Shown in pieces: positions 16,246 through 24,661 of a stretch of DNA of 64,000 bases. Below the pieces are notes generated by a model that worked only from the letters and a program-made list of their open reading frames with translations, was not told the DNA's origin and ran no database searches. A program made the position numbers and the translations under genes. This DNA is from Streptomyces antnestii (GTDB taxonomy: Bacteria; Actinomycetota; Actinomycetes; Streptomycetales; Streptomycetaceae): NCBI RefSeq assembly GCF_004005495.1, contig NZ_RZYA01000019.1, positions 1-64,000 on the forward strand. Reading direction: 5' to 3'. Every line of letters begins with the position of its first letter. Within the stretch, counting starts at the first letter, position 1.

Positions 16246-16562
16246 GGATGTCGCCTTCCAGTGCCTTCCGGGGAGGGGCGGCCGCGGCGTGGGGACGCAG
16301 GCTGCGGCCAGGGCGTGAGAGGCGTGTGCCGGGGCGGGCGCCTGGGGTGGGGCGCCGACGACGGCATCAGCATCACGCGTCCCGTCCGGGGCCGGATGCT
16401 GCGTCAGAGCTGTGACGTGACCGCTCACGTGTCAACTATGCGCGTGATCACACTCACGCTGCAACCGACTCCCTGATAATTTCAGCAGCGGAGTATCACC
16501 CTGGTGCCGTCATCAAGTCACTGTAAGAATGGTCTTGTTGATGATCCTTCAGGAGGTTGGGC
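16246..16562. other. intergenic region between divergent ATPase and XRE genes
   Basis: 317 bp. Holds the alternative longer N-terminus of the ATP-binding protein (16246-16428) and, from about 16435 on, DNA of clearly lower GC that should contain both promoters. An AGGAGG ribosome site at 16551-16556 sets the XRE start. I see no convincing operator. Confidence 0.4.
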
Positions 16563-17429
16563 GTGAGTGAGGCCCGTTCCAGCACCAGTGCGCCGACAGT
16601 CCTGCGCGTGATCCTCGGCCGCCGGCTGCAGGACATGCGGCTCGGCGTCGGCGCCTCGCTGGAGGACGCGGCAAAAGCACTGCGCGTAAAGACTCTGACG
16701 ATCCGTCGGCTGGAGAAGGCCGAGGTCGCGCTCAAGCCTCTGTACGTCGAGAAGCTCCTGGAGACGTACGGCGCGGACCGCCAGGAGATCGACGAGTTCG
16801 TCGACCTGGCCGAGCAGGCCAACGAGCCCGGCTGGTGGCACTCCTACCGTGACGTCGTCCCCAGCTGGTTCACCGCCTACGTCAGCCTGGAGACCGGCGC
16901 CAAGACGCTGCGCACCTACGAACCCCAGTACGTCACCGGTCTTCTGCAGACTCCCGACTACGCGCGCGCCGTGCTGCGCGGCGGGTTACCGAACGGCAGC
17001 GAGGAGGATCTCGCGCGCCGCGTGGAGCTGCGGCTGCGCCGCCAGAGCCTGCTGGAGCGCGAGGACGCCCCCACGTTGTGGGTGGTCATGGAGGAAGCCG
17101 TCCTGCACCGGGCCGTGGGCAGCGCGGACGTGATGCGGGTGCAGATCGAGCGGCTCCTGGAGCTGTCCGAGCTCGCGCACATCAGCGTCGACATCGTGCC
17201 TTTCGCCGCGGGTGCGCACGTCGGGGCGTGCGCACCCTTCACGTATTTCCGGTTCGAGGAGCCCGAACTTCCCGACATCGTCTACAGCGAACTCCTGTCC
17301 GCCGCCGTCTATCTGGACCAGCGCGCGGACGTCGTCGCCCACCTCGAGGCGCATTCCCGTATGGCGCTGCTGACGTCGTCGGAGGACAGCAGGGCTCTCT
17401 TGAACCGCATGCGCAAGGAGTACTCATGA
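16563..17429 (+). CDS. XRE-type regulator with DUF5753 domain, TTA-containing
   Basis: 288 residues. N-terminal helix-turn-helix (about residues 18-75, RRLEKAEVALKPLYVEKLLETYG), then the DUF5753 domain with the typical YEPQYVTGLLQTPDYARAVL. This family pairs with DUF397 proteins in Streptomyces and includes regulators of development and antibiotics. GTG 16563 is set by AGGAGG 6 bases upstream. Codon 142 (16986-16988) is TTA, so translation probably depends on the bldA leucyl-tRNA. Its stop overlaps the DUF397 start (ATGA). Confidence 0.92.
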   Translation: MSEARSSTSAPTVLRVILGRRLQDMRLGVGASLEDAAKALRVKTLTIRRLEKAEVALKPLYVEKLLETYGADRQEIDEFVDLAEQANEPGWWHSYRDVVPSWFTAYVSLETGAKTLRTYEPQYVTGLLQTPDYARAVLRGGLPNGSEEDLARRVELRLRRQSLLEREDAPTLWVVMEEAVLHRAVGSADVMRVQIERLLELSELAHISVDIVPFAAGAHVGACAPFTYFRFEEPELPDIVYSELLSAAVYLDQRADVVAHLEAHSRMALLTSSEDSRALLNRMRKEYS

Positions 17430-17677
17430 CGATCACCGACGAGGGCGTCTACAACGGGATGCCGGCCCGCAACCTCGGAGAACAGGGCTGGGAGCGTCCC
17501 TGGAGCGGGCCGAACGGTGGTCAGTGCGTCGAGACGAAGCTACTCGCCGACGGCCGCGTGGCCGTACGGCAGTCGACCGACCCGGCCGGGCCGGCGCTGA
17601 TCTACGCGCCGGAGGAGATCGCCGCGTTCGTCCGTGGGGTCAAAGAGGGCCTGGCCGATCACTTGGCCGCCGGGTGA
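17426..17677 (+). CDS. DUF397 protein
   Basis: 83 residues with the family core: WSGPNGGQCVE, then VAVRQSTDPAGPALIY and a helix ending in F. DUF397 proteins are small partners of XRE/DUF5753 regulators and probably bind them. Overlaps the regulator by 4 bases, so the two are made together. Confidence 0.9.
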   Translation: MTITDEGVYNGMPARNLGEQGWERPWSGPNGGQCVETKLLADGRVAVRQSTDPAGPALIYAPEEIAAFVRGVKEGLADHLAAG

Positions 17678-17759
17678 ACCGGCGGTCGGCAGTAGGGACG
17701 GCGACACCGGTCCCGTTCCTGGCCTGCGGGCCGACGAACACACATATGAAGGGGAGAAC

Positions 17760-18575
17760 ATGACCACCAGGCAGGCGGGCCGGGACCTCGACACGAGCAG
17801 GCCGCACTCGGCCCGGATGTACGACTACTTCCTCGGTGGCAAGGACCACTTCGAGATCGACAAGGAAGCGGCCCTGGTCGCCTCCCAGGCCCACCCCGGC
17901 ATCTACATGACCGCCCGCGAGAACCGGGCGTTCATGCACCGGGCCACCCGTGTCCTCGCGCAGGAGCACGGCATCCGCCAGTGGCTCGACATCGGCACGG
18001 GCATCCCGACCGAGCCCAACCTGCACCAGGTCGCCCAGTCCGTCGCCAGCGACGCCCGCGTCGTGTACGCCGACAACGACCCGCTCGTCCTCAAGTACGC
18101 CGAACGCCTCATGCGCAGCACGACGCAGGGACGCACGGCCTACATCGAGGCCGACGTCACCGACCCCGATGCGCTGATGAGTGCCGTGGAGGACTCGGAG
18201 GTCCTGGACTTCGACCAGCCCATCGCCCTCTCCCTCAATGCCCTCATGCACTTCATCACCGACCCGCACGACCCGTACGCCATCGTCCGGCGGCTGCTCG
18301 ACCCGCTCCCCGCGGGCAGCGCACTCGCCATGAACCACTGCACGCCCGACTTCGACCCCGTCACCTGGAACAAGGTCGCGGAGGTCTACACCAAGTCCGG
18401 GTCTCCGGTGCAGTTCCGTTCGCACAGCGACATCGGCCGCTTCTTCGACGGGCTCGACCTGATCGACCCCGGGATCATCTGCTGCCACCGCTGGCGTCCG
18501 GCCGACCGCACGGACGGGCCGGAGCCCACGGACGCCCAGATCAGCCTGCTGGCGGGCGTCGGCATCAAACGCTGA
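17760..18575 (+). CDS. DUF574-family SAM-dependent methyltransferase
   Basis: 271 residues. Opens with the family hallmark SRPHSARMYDYFLGGKDHFEIDKE and continues with the SAM-binding WLDIGTGIPTEPNLH. Many copies exist in Streptomyces beside XRE/DUF397 pairs; substrates are mostly unknown. ATG 17760 follows AGGGGAG. It is 82 bp after DUF397 and probably in the same regulatory module. Confidence 0.9.
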   Translation: MTTRQAGRDLDTSRPHSARMYDYFLGGKDHFEIDKEAALVASQAHPGIYMTARENRAFMHRATRVLAQEHGIRQWLDIGTGIPTEPNLHQVAQSVASDARVVYADNDPLVLKYAERLMRSTTQGRTAYIEADVTDPDALMSAVEDSEVLDFDQPIALSLNALMHFITDPHDPYAIVRRLLDPLPAGSALAMNHCTPDFDPVTWNKVAEVYTKSGSPVQFRSHSDIGRFFDGLDLIDPGIICCHRWRPADRTDGPEPTDAQISLLAGVGIKR

Positions 18576-18600
18576 CCGGTCAGAGTCGGCCTCACTTCCA

Positions 18601-18649
18601 CCTCGCCTCATCTCGTCTCGCCTCGCCTCATCTCGTCTCGCCTCGTCTG
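18601..18649 (+). repeat. 20-bp tandem repeat (about 2.4 copies)
   Basis: CCTCGCCTCATCTCGTCTCG occurs at 18601-18620 and 18621-18640, followed by a partial third copy. Pyrimidine-rich. It sits between the methyltransferase and the convergent DHFR-like gene, close to both stops. Likely replication slippage with no evident function. Confidence 0.85.
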
Positions 18650-18653
18650 TGGC

Positions 18654-19217
18654 TCAGCGCGCCACGCGGTAGCGGAGGTAGACGAATTTTGATTTGAAGG
18701 TGCGGGTCTCGACGAGTTCGAGATCCACCTGGTGCTCGTCCTGGGGAAAGAAGGGAATGCCACCGCCGACCAGCACCGGGTAGACCACGGCCCGGTACTC
18801 GTCGATCAGATCCGACGCGGCCGCCTCGGCGGCGAGAGTCGCGCCGCCGATCGCGATTTCGCCCTGCCCCGGCTCGGCCCGCAACCGCTCGATCTCCTCC
18901 GCGAGGCCGCCGGAGACCAGACGGGCGTTGCCCTGCACTTCCGACAGCGTGGTGGAGAACACCACCTTCGGGAGCGGCTTCCAGAGCGCGGCCCACTCGA
19001 GGCTCGAGTCGTCGAGCGAGGGATCCTGGTCGGCGGTCTCCCAGTACAGCATCGTCTCGTACAGCCGTCGTCCCAGCAGGTGGACGTCGACCTCCCGGAT
19101 CTCGTCGATCCAGAAGCGGAAGACCTCGTCGTCGGGCGCCGTCCAGTCGAAGCTGCCGTCCGGCCCGACGATGTAGCCGTCGAGCGAGACGTTCATCGAA
19201 TAGGTCACGCTGCGCAT
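18654..19217 (-). CDS. dihydrofolate reductase-family (RibD C-terminal-like) protein
   Basis: 187 residues. N-terminus MRSVTYSMNVSLDGYIVGPDG and a late IGGATLAAEAAASDLIDEY block with VYPVLVGGGIPFFP are typical of the YyaP/RibD-like DHFR fold, probably an NADPH-dependent reductase of unknown substrate. ATG 19217 follows AGGAGG. Confidence 0.88.
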   Translation of the reverse strand: MRSVTYSMNVSLDGYIVGPDGSFDWTAPDDEVFRFWIDEIREVDVHLLGRRLYETMLYWETADQDPSLDDSSLEWAALWKPLPKVVFSTTLSEVQGNARLVSGGLAEEIERLRAEPGQGEIAIGGATLAAEAAASDLIDEYRAVVYPVLVGGGIPFFPQDEHQVDLELVETRTFKSKFVYLRYRVAR

Positions 19218-19274
19218 CAGAAGTCCTCCTCTGGGAACGGGTTCGACAGTAAAGACCGTCGGACGCCACGGGAC

Positions 19275-19916
19275 TCATCGCGACTCGCGGTATCCCCTGG
19301 GCGGATTGAGGCGGTTCGTTCGCCGAGCCTGGATCCTGTCGTCAAGGACGGCCTGGGTCCGTCGGCCCCAGGGTTTGAAGACGGACAGGATGACGTTGGC
19401 GAGATAGAGCAGGAGCGCGATCGTCGGGACGATCACCATGTTGTAGCGGATGAATCCGAGATCCATGGCTGAGATCGGGCCCACCGGATGGCGGGCCACC
19501 ACGTCCACCGCTTCGTGGAGTCTGGAGGTGAGGGCGAAAATCGAAGCCGCCGTCGCCGCCAGGGTCAGCCAGAACTTGGCACTGACCCAGTAGTACCTGA
19601 ACAGGCCCCACTGCGTGCCGAGCGACAGCACCACACCGCTGGCCAAGGTGAGCAGGCTCAGGGGGATGATCAGGACGTCCCCCAGCATCCCCATCGCCCG
19701 GTAGGCGGTCCTCAGGGTGTCGGCATCGTTCGTCGCCAGCGCGGTCGTCCCCAGGGTGAGCAGGCAGAGCATCAAGGCCAACCAGCTGACAGAGACGACC
19801 ACATGCACGACGACCACGCTCTTACGGGCCTTCTGAGGCAACCGGTGGCCTGGACGCCGTTGCATGCCACCGCCGGTGGGCGTCGGCGCCGTCGAGGATC
19901 GGGCGGAGGGTTGCAT
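19275..19916 (-). CDS. DUF2269-like integral membrane protein
   Basis: 213 residues from ATG 19916 (alternative ATG 19865). Four hydrophobic segments are visible: VVVVHVVVSVSWLALMLCLL, DVLIIPLSLLTLASGVVLSL, KFWLTLAATAASIFAL and MVIVPTIALLLYLANVIL. The paired WGLFRYYWVSAKFWLTL region matches the DUF2269/YkvI-like family. Cytoplasmic membrane, unknown role. Confidence 0.7.
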   Translation of the reverse strand: MQPSARSSTAPTPTGGGMQRRPGHRLPQKARKSVVVVHVVVSVSWLALMLCLLTLGTTALATNDADTLRTAYRAMGMLGDVLIIPLSLLTLASGVVLSLGTQWGLFRYYWVSAKFWLTLAATAASIFALTSRLHEAVDVVARHPVGPISAMDLGFIRYNMVIVPTIALLLYLANVILSVFKPWGRRTQAVLDDRIQARRTNRLNPPRGYRESR

Positions 19917-20066
19917 ACATGCCTCAATCGGATCGGGGGCTCGGGGGCACTGGCACGTGGCCAGGCTCTCCCTTCCGCCCGTCCCGGGCATCTGCCGACG
20001 GGAGTAACCCCCTCTGCTCCGCTGCGAGTACGTCAGCATTCGGCATTCGGCTTCGGCGTTCCGGGC

Positions 20067-20160
20067 GGCTCAGCGGACGGCTCCGCGGACGGCTCTGACG
20101 GACGGCTCCGCGGACGGCTCTGACGGATGGCTCCGCGGACGGCTCTGTGGATGGCTCCGT
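20067..20160 (+). repeat. degenerate 12-13 bp minisatellite
   Basis: Alternating units GGCTCCGCGGAC and GGCTCTGACGGA(C/T) repeat about seven times. It lies between the two membrane-protein genes. Nearly the same 12-mer, with T for C at position 4, forms the coding repeat at 27227-27274. Confidence 0.8.
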
Positions 20161-20317
20161 ACGCCGGTGGGAGTACGGCCACCGCCTCCCCCGGCGGGAC
20201 GCCCGGCGGGAGCCGCTCTGTGACGGTGAGGGAGCAACGGGCGGGACTTCCGCCCGCCGTGGTGATCGTCACCACCGTCACCGCCACCGCCACTGCTACC
20301 TCAGGAGGGTCGCCTCA

Positions 20318-21049
20318 GTGACCACCGCCGCCACGCTCACCCGCACCCGTACTCAGCGCCGTGACCCTGGCGCTCTGGCCGGCGTGCTGTACGTCCTGTT
20401 CTTCGTGGCCAGTCTCGTCGTCGCCGGGACGCTGGGCCCGTCCGGCACGGTGACGCCGTACTCCAGCGACGCCGAAGTGCAGGCGTACCGGCTGAAGGAT
20501 CCGGCCACGCCCGAGGATCTCTTCCGCACACTCGGGCTGCTCCAGGGACTGTCCGCGCTCGCGCTGCTGGCGTTCGTCCCTTGTCTGACCGCGTTCGCCG
20601 GCCGGTACGGCAGCGACGCCCGGGCGGGCGTGGTCCGCGCGCTGGCCACCGCCGCCGGAACTCTCCTGCTGCTCTCCGCGAGCACCAGCTGGGTGCTGGC
20701 CCAGATCGGTCCCAGAGCGGAGTTGTCCACGTATCGGGCCGTCTCGGACCTGTCCTTCATCACCGGCGCCGGCCCGGCCGTCGCCACCCTTGGCGTCGCG
20801 GTCTTCCTGGTCGCCACGACGGGACGCGGCAGCCGCGCCCTGCCCGCCTGGCTCGCGTGGAGCGGCATGGTGATCGGGGCGGCGAGCGTCTTGTCGATGA
20901 GCTCGCTCGTCGCCGAAGGCGGCTCGGTGTTCATCCCGGCCGGCCGCTTCCTCGGCTTCCTCTGGTTCGTCGCGCTCAGCGTGCTGCTGTGGCGGCGCGG
21001 CGGGCGCACGGATGACCACGCCGAATCCCTCGCGCCGCGCCATCCGTGA
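20318..21049 (+). CDS. membrane protein of unknown function (DUF4386-like layout)
   Basis: 243 residues with about six hydrophobic segments. After a charged N-terminus, ALAGVLYVLFFVASLVVAGTLG is the first membrane helix, followed by a soluble loop (VQAYRLKDPATPEDLF) before helix 2. GTG 20318 follows CAGGAGGG. Probably cytoplasmic membrane; no catalytic motif seen. Confidence 0.7.
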   Translation: MTTAATLTRTRTQRRDPGALAGVLYVLFFVASLVVAGTLGPSGTVTPYSSDAEVQAYRLKDPATPEDLFRTLGLLQGLSALALLAFVPCLTAFAGRYGSDARAGVVRALATAAGTLLLLSASTSWVLAQIGPRAELSTYRAVSDLSFITGAGPAVATLGVAVFLVATTGRGSRALPAWLAWSGMVIGAASVLSMSSLVAEGGSVFIPAGRFLGFLWFVALSVLLWRRGGRTDDHAESLAPRHP

Positions 21050-21174
21050 GCCCCATGGTGAGGCCGACAGCGAGGTGAGGCCGACAGCGAGCAGAAGGCC
21101 GGGGTGTGCCAGGAACTCACCACCCCGGCCCGGCCGGTTGAGCGGCTACGGCCCCGGCCCGGCCGGCTGAGCCG

Positions 21175-22809
21175 CTACGGCGTCGGGTCCTTGATCCCGG
21201 CGACGAGTACGTCGATGAACGCCTCCCGCTCCGCCTCCGTCGAGGGGCGGCCCGGGATGCCCGGGCGGGTCTGCCACAGGTGCGGGCCCGTTACGGGGCG
21301 GTACTCGACCCCGTAGGCGTCCAGGTGGGCGAGGTGGTGCTCCAGACGCGGCCGGAACTCCTCGTACCGGCGCTCGCCCGTGGACCACAGCGCCTCCGCG
21401 ACCGCGCACAGCCGCGGGAACGCGAAGTAGTCCACCGTGCGCGGCGAATCCATGTGCTCGGTCCAGATGTTGGCCTGGCCGCCCAGGACATGGGCGCCCT
21501 CCTCCGGTGTCAGCCCCGCCGGCACCGGATCGAACGCGTACGCCTTCTCCACCGTGATCGGGATCGACACCGGGATCGGCTCGTCCGGGCCGTCGGACTG
21601 CCGGTAGTCGAGATACACCTGGTCGTCCGGGCAGGAGACGACGTGCAGGCCACGGCGGGCCGCCGTCACCGCGCCCGTCATGCCGCGCCACGACGCGACG
21701 ACCGTGCCCGGCGGCACCTCGTCCTCAAGGAGTTCGTCCCAGCCGAACAGCCGCCGCCCGCGTGCGGCGACGTGCGCGCCGAGCTGCCGGACGAACCAGG
21801 AGCGCAGTTCGTGCTCGTGGCGCAGCCCGCGCTCGCGCATGAGCCGCTGCGTGCGCGGATCCTCGCGCCACTCGATGGTGGGGCACTCGTCGCCGCCCAC
21901 GCCGACGACGGGACCCGGGAACAGGTCCATGATCTCGTCGAGCACGCCCCGGTAGAAGGCGACCGTGGACTCCTCGGTGTTGAGGACGTGCGGGTTGACG
22001 CCCCAGCGGGTCCACACCTCCGACGGGCCGCCCCCGACGCCGAGTTCGGGATACGCGGCGATCGCCGCCTGCGAGTGGCCCGGCACGTCGATCTCGGGCA
22101 CGACCGTGATGTGCCGGCGCGCCGCGTAGGCCACGATCTCCCGGATGTCGTCCTGCGTGTAGAAACCGCCGTGCGGCCGGCCGTCGCCCGGCGCGTCCGC
22201 GGTGGCGCCGCGCTGCGACTCGCTCCGCCCCGCGCCGACCTCCGTGAGCCGCGGGTAGCGCAGGATCTGCACCCGCCAGCCCTGGTCGTCGGTGAGATGC
22301 AGATGCAGGGTGTTGAGCCGGTGCATCGCCATCAGGTCGAGGAAACGCAGCACGTCGTGCTTGGGCATGAAGTGCCGTGCCACGTCGAGCATCGTGCCGC
22401 GCCAGGCGAACCGCGGCGCGTCGGTCACCGCGACCTCGGGCACCGCCCACGGCACCCCGGACACCTCCGCGCGCCGGAACACCGCGGCGGGCAGCAGCTG
22501 CAGCAGGCTCTGGCAGCCGTGGAACACACCGGCCCGGTCGCCGCCCGTCACGACCACCCCCTGCGGTGTGGCGTCCAGCCGGTACGCCTCCGGGCCGAGC
22601 CCGTCGTCGAGGCGCAGTTCGACGGCGCGGTCCGCACGGTCGGCCAGCGGGAGGTCGAGGCCGGTGGCGGGGCGCAGCGCCGACTGGAGCCAGCGGGCCT
22701 CGGGGCGCACCTCGGGCGCGGCGACGAGCGCGGTCGAGTCGTCGAGGAGGAACGAGCCGTCGCCGCGACGGACCGAGGTAGGGCGGGGCAGGAGCATCGG
22801 GTGGTTCAT
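21175..22809 (-). CDS. GH20 beta-N-acetylhexosaminidase
   Basis: 544 residues. The N-terminal GH20b-like domain runs to about 130; the TIM barrel follows with HLHLTDDQGWR (about 168-179), PEIDVPGHS and the catalytic D307-E308 pair in GVGGDECPT. It releases N-acetylglucosamine or -galactosamine from oligosaccharides by substrate-assisted catalysis. No signal peptide is seen, so it probably works in the cytoplasm on imported oligosaccharides. ATG overlaps the permease stop (ATGA). Last gene of the ROK/ABC operon, which points to a chitobiose-like or other HexNAc oligosaccharide. Confidence 0.92.
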   Translation of the reverse strand: MNHPMLLPRPTSVRRGDGSFLLDDSTALVAAPEVRPEARWLQSALRPATGLDLPLADRADRAVELRLDDGLGPEAYRLDATPQGVVVTGGDRAGVFHGCQSLLQLLPAAVFRRAEVSGVPWAVPEVAVTDAPRFAWRGTMLDVARHFMPKHDVLRFLDLMAMHRLNTLHLHLTDDQGWRVQILRYPRLTEVGAGRSESQRGATADAPGDGRPHGGFYTQDDIREIVAYAARRHITVVPEIDVPGHSQAAIAAYPELGVGGGPSEVWTRWGVNPHVLNTEESTVAFYRGVLDEIMDLFPGPVVGVGGDECPTIEWREDPRTQRLMRERGLRHEHELRSWFVRQLGAHVAARGRRLFGWDELLEDEVPPGTVVASWRGMTGAVTAARRGLHVVSCPDDQVYLDYRQSDGPDEPIPVSIPITVEKAYAFDPVPAGLTPEEGAHVLGGQANIWTEHMDSPRTVDYFAFPRLCAVAEALWSTGERRYEEFRPRLEHHLAHLDAYGVEYRPVTGPHLWQTRPGIPGRPSTEAEREAFIDVLVAGIKDPTP

Positions 22810-23672
22810 CCTTTCACCGCTCCGGCCGACATGCCGGAGACGAGTTTGCGCTGGATGAGCAGGAAGAAGGCGACGACGGGCAGTGAGAAGACGACCGAAC
22901 CGGCCATCTGCGCGCTGTAGTCGGTGCCCTGGGCCGGATTCGTGAAGGACGCGAGCCACACCGGCAGGGTGTACTGGCTCTGCTCCTTCATGAACGTGTA
23001 CGCGATGAGGTAGTCGTTCCAGGCCGCGATGAACGCGAACACGCTCGACGCGATCACCCCCGGCAGTACGAGCGGAAAGAGGATCCGCCACAGCACCTGC
23101 CAGGTCGACGCGCCGTCGATCCGCGCCGCCTCCTCCACCTCGACCGGCACGGTGAGGAAGAACCCGCGCATCACCCAGATCGAGAACGGCAGCACGAGCG
23201 CGAGATACGCGAGCACCAGACCCGTGTACGTGCCCAGCAGCCCCGCCTCGTTGAAGACGAGGAACGTCGGCACGAGCAGTGCCGTGCCCGGCAGCATCTG
23301 TGCGACGAGGATGGCCACCATCACCGTGCGCCGGCCGCTGAACCGGAACCGGGTCATGGCCGCCGCGGCGAACATGCCCAGCACGATGGAGATCACCACG
23401 GTCACGCTGACGACGAGCAGACTGTTCGTCAGGTTCGTCCAGAAACCCGTACGGTTCAGCGCTACGTCGAAGTTGTGCAGGGTCGGCGCGCTCGGCCAGA
23501 AACGCGGCGTCGCCGTCATCGCCTCGGAGCGCGGCTTGAACGCCGTGTTGATCATCCAGTACACCGGGAACAGCCACACGAGACAGAACACGATCGCCAA
23601 CGTGTTGCTGACGATCCGGCCCCGGCCCGCGCCCCCGCCCCCGCCCCGACGGATCCCGGTAGTCGTCGTCAC
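22806..23672 (-). CDS. carbohydrate ABC transporter permease (MalG type)
   Basis: 288 residues with six membrane segments and the EAA loop EEAARIDGASTWQVLWRIL, which docks the ATPase. GTG 23672 follows GGAGG and overlaps the stop of the MalF-type gene. No ATPase gene is present in the operon; in Streptomyces such systems usually borrow a shared MsiK-like ATPase. Confidence 0.92.
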   Translation of the reverse strand: MTTTTGIRRGGGGGAGRGRIVSNTLAIVFCLVWLFPVYWMINTAFKPRSEAMTATPRFWPSAPTLHNFDVALNRTGFWTNLTNSLLVVSVTVVISIVLGMFAAAAMTRFRFSGRRTVMVAILVAQMLPGTALLVPTFLVFNEAGLLGTYTGLVLAYLALVLPFSIWVMRGFFLTVPVEVEEAARIDGASTWQVLWRILFPLVLPGVIASSVFAFIAAWNDYLIAYTFMKEQSQYTLPVWLASFTNPAQGTDYSAQMAGSVVFSLPVVAFFLLIQRKLVSGMSAGAVKG

Positions 23673-24661
23673 AGGTCCTCCCCGGAACGCAGCAGCCGTC
23701 GCACGTAGAGCGCGGTGATCGCGAGCAGCAGTACCGTCGTGATGACGGACAGGGCCGCGCCCTGGCCGACCCGGAACGCGACGAACGCGGTCCGGTAGGC
23801 GAAGACGCCGAGCGTGGTCGTCGCCGAGTCGGGGCCGCCCGCCGACACGAGCCAGATCTGGTTGAACACGTTGAAGTCCCAGATCACCGACATCAGCGTG
23901 ATGAGCGTCAGCGTCGGCCGGAGGAACGGCAGCGTCACCGACCACCACACGCGCCACTCCCCCGCCCCGTCGAGCCGGGCGGCCTCCTGGAGTTCGGACG
24001 GCATCTGGATCAGCGCCGCGTACAGCGTGAGCGCGATGAACGGCACCGCCTGCCAGACGATCAGCAACCAGATCGACACGTACGCGAGCGGCGCGCTGTT
24101 CGACCAGTCCGTGTCCGTCATGTCGCCGAACAGGCCTGCTTGCGTGAGCAGCCAGTTGACCACCCCGTACCCGGGCTGGAACAGCCACTTCCACACCAGG
24201 GACGAGGCGACCGTCGGCATCGCCCACGCGAGGATCAGCACGACCGTGACCGTCATACGGAGCGCCGACCCGAGGCGCGTCAGCAACTGGGCCACGCCCG
24301 CGCCGATCGCGACACTGCCCGCCACCATCGCCGCCGTGAACACGACCGTGCGCGCCAGCGAGCGCCAGAACTCGGCGTCGGCCAGCAGATCCGTGTACTG
24401 CCGGGCACCGACGACGTCGAACGCGCCGGTGAACAGCGAGCGTTGGTCGTAGTCGGTGAACGACGCGTAGACGAGGAAGACGATCGGCGCGACGGTGACG
24501 GCGAGCATCACCAGGCCCGCGGGCGTCAGCAGCGCCCAGGCCACCAACGGCCCGCGCCCCTGTACGGATCCGGTCGCCTTGCGGGGTGGACCGGTCACCG
24601 CCCGGCGGGGTGCGGCGGGCACCGTGCGGCGCCCGCCGACCGCCTGATCAGTTCCCGGCAT
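23669..24661 (-). CDS. carbohydrate ABC transporter permease (MalF type)
   Basis: 330 residues. Six to seven membrane helices after a basic N-terminus, and the EAA loop QEAARLDGAGEWRVWWSVTLP. ATG 24661 lies inside the end of the binding-protein gene (14-base overlap), with AAGGTG upstream. Works with the MalG-type partner and the lipoprotein to import a sugar. Confidence 0.9.
   Translation of the reverse strand: MPGTDQAVGGRRTVPAAPRRAVTGPPRKATGSVQGRGPLVAWALLTPAGLVMLAVTVAPIVFLVYASFTDYDQRSLFTGAFDVVGARQYTDLLADAEFWRSLARTVVFTAAMVAGSVAIGAGVAQLLTRLGSALRMTVTVVLILAWAMPTVASSLVWKWLFQPGYGVVNWLLTQAGLFGDMTDTDWSNSAPLAYVSIWLLIVWQAVPFIALTLYAALIQMPSELQEAARLDGAGEWRVWWSVTLPFLRPTLTLITLMSVIWDFNVFNQIWLVSAGGPDSATTTLGVFAYRTAFVAFRVGQGAALSVITTVLLLAITALYVRRLLRSGEDL

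Noticed and set aside
18601..20160. Short tandem repeats as a possible CRISPR array
   Set aside because: Units are 12-20 bp and directly adjacent with no spacers; no cas genes.
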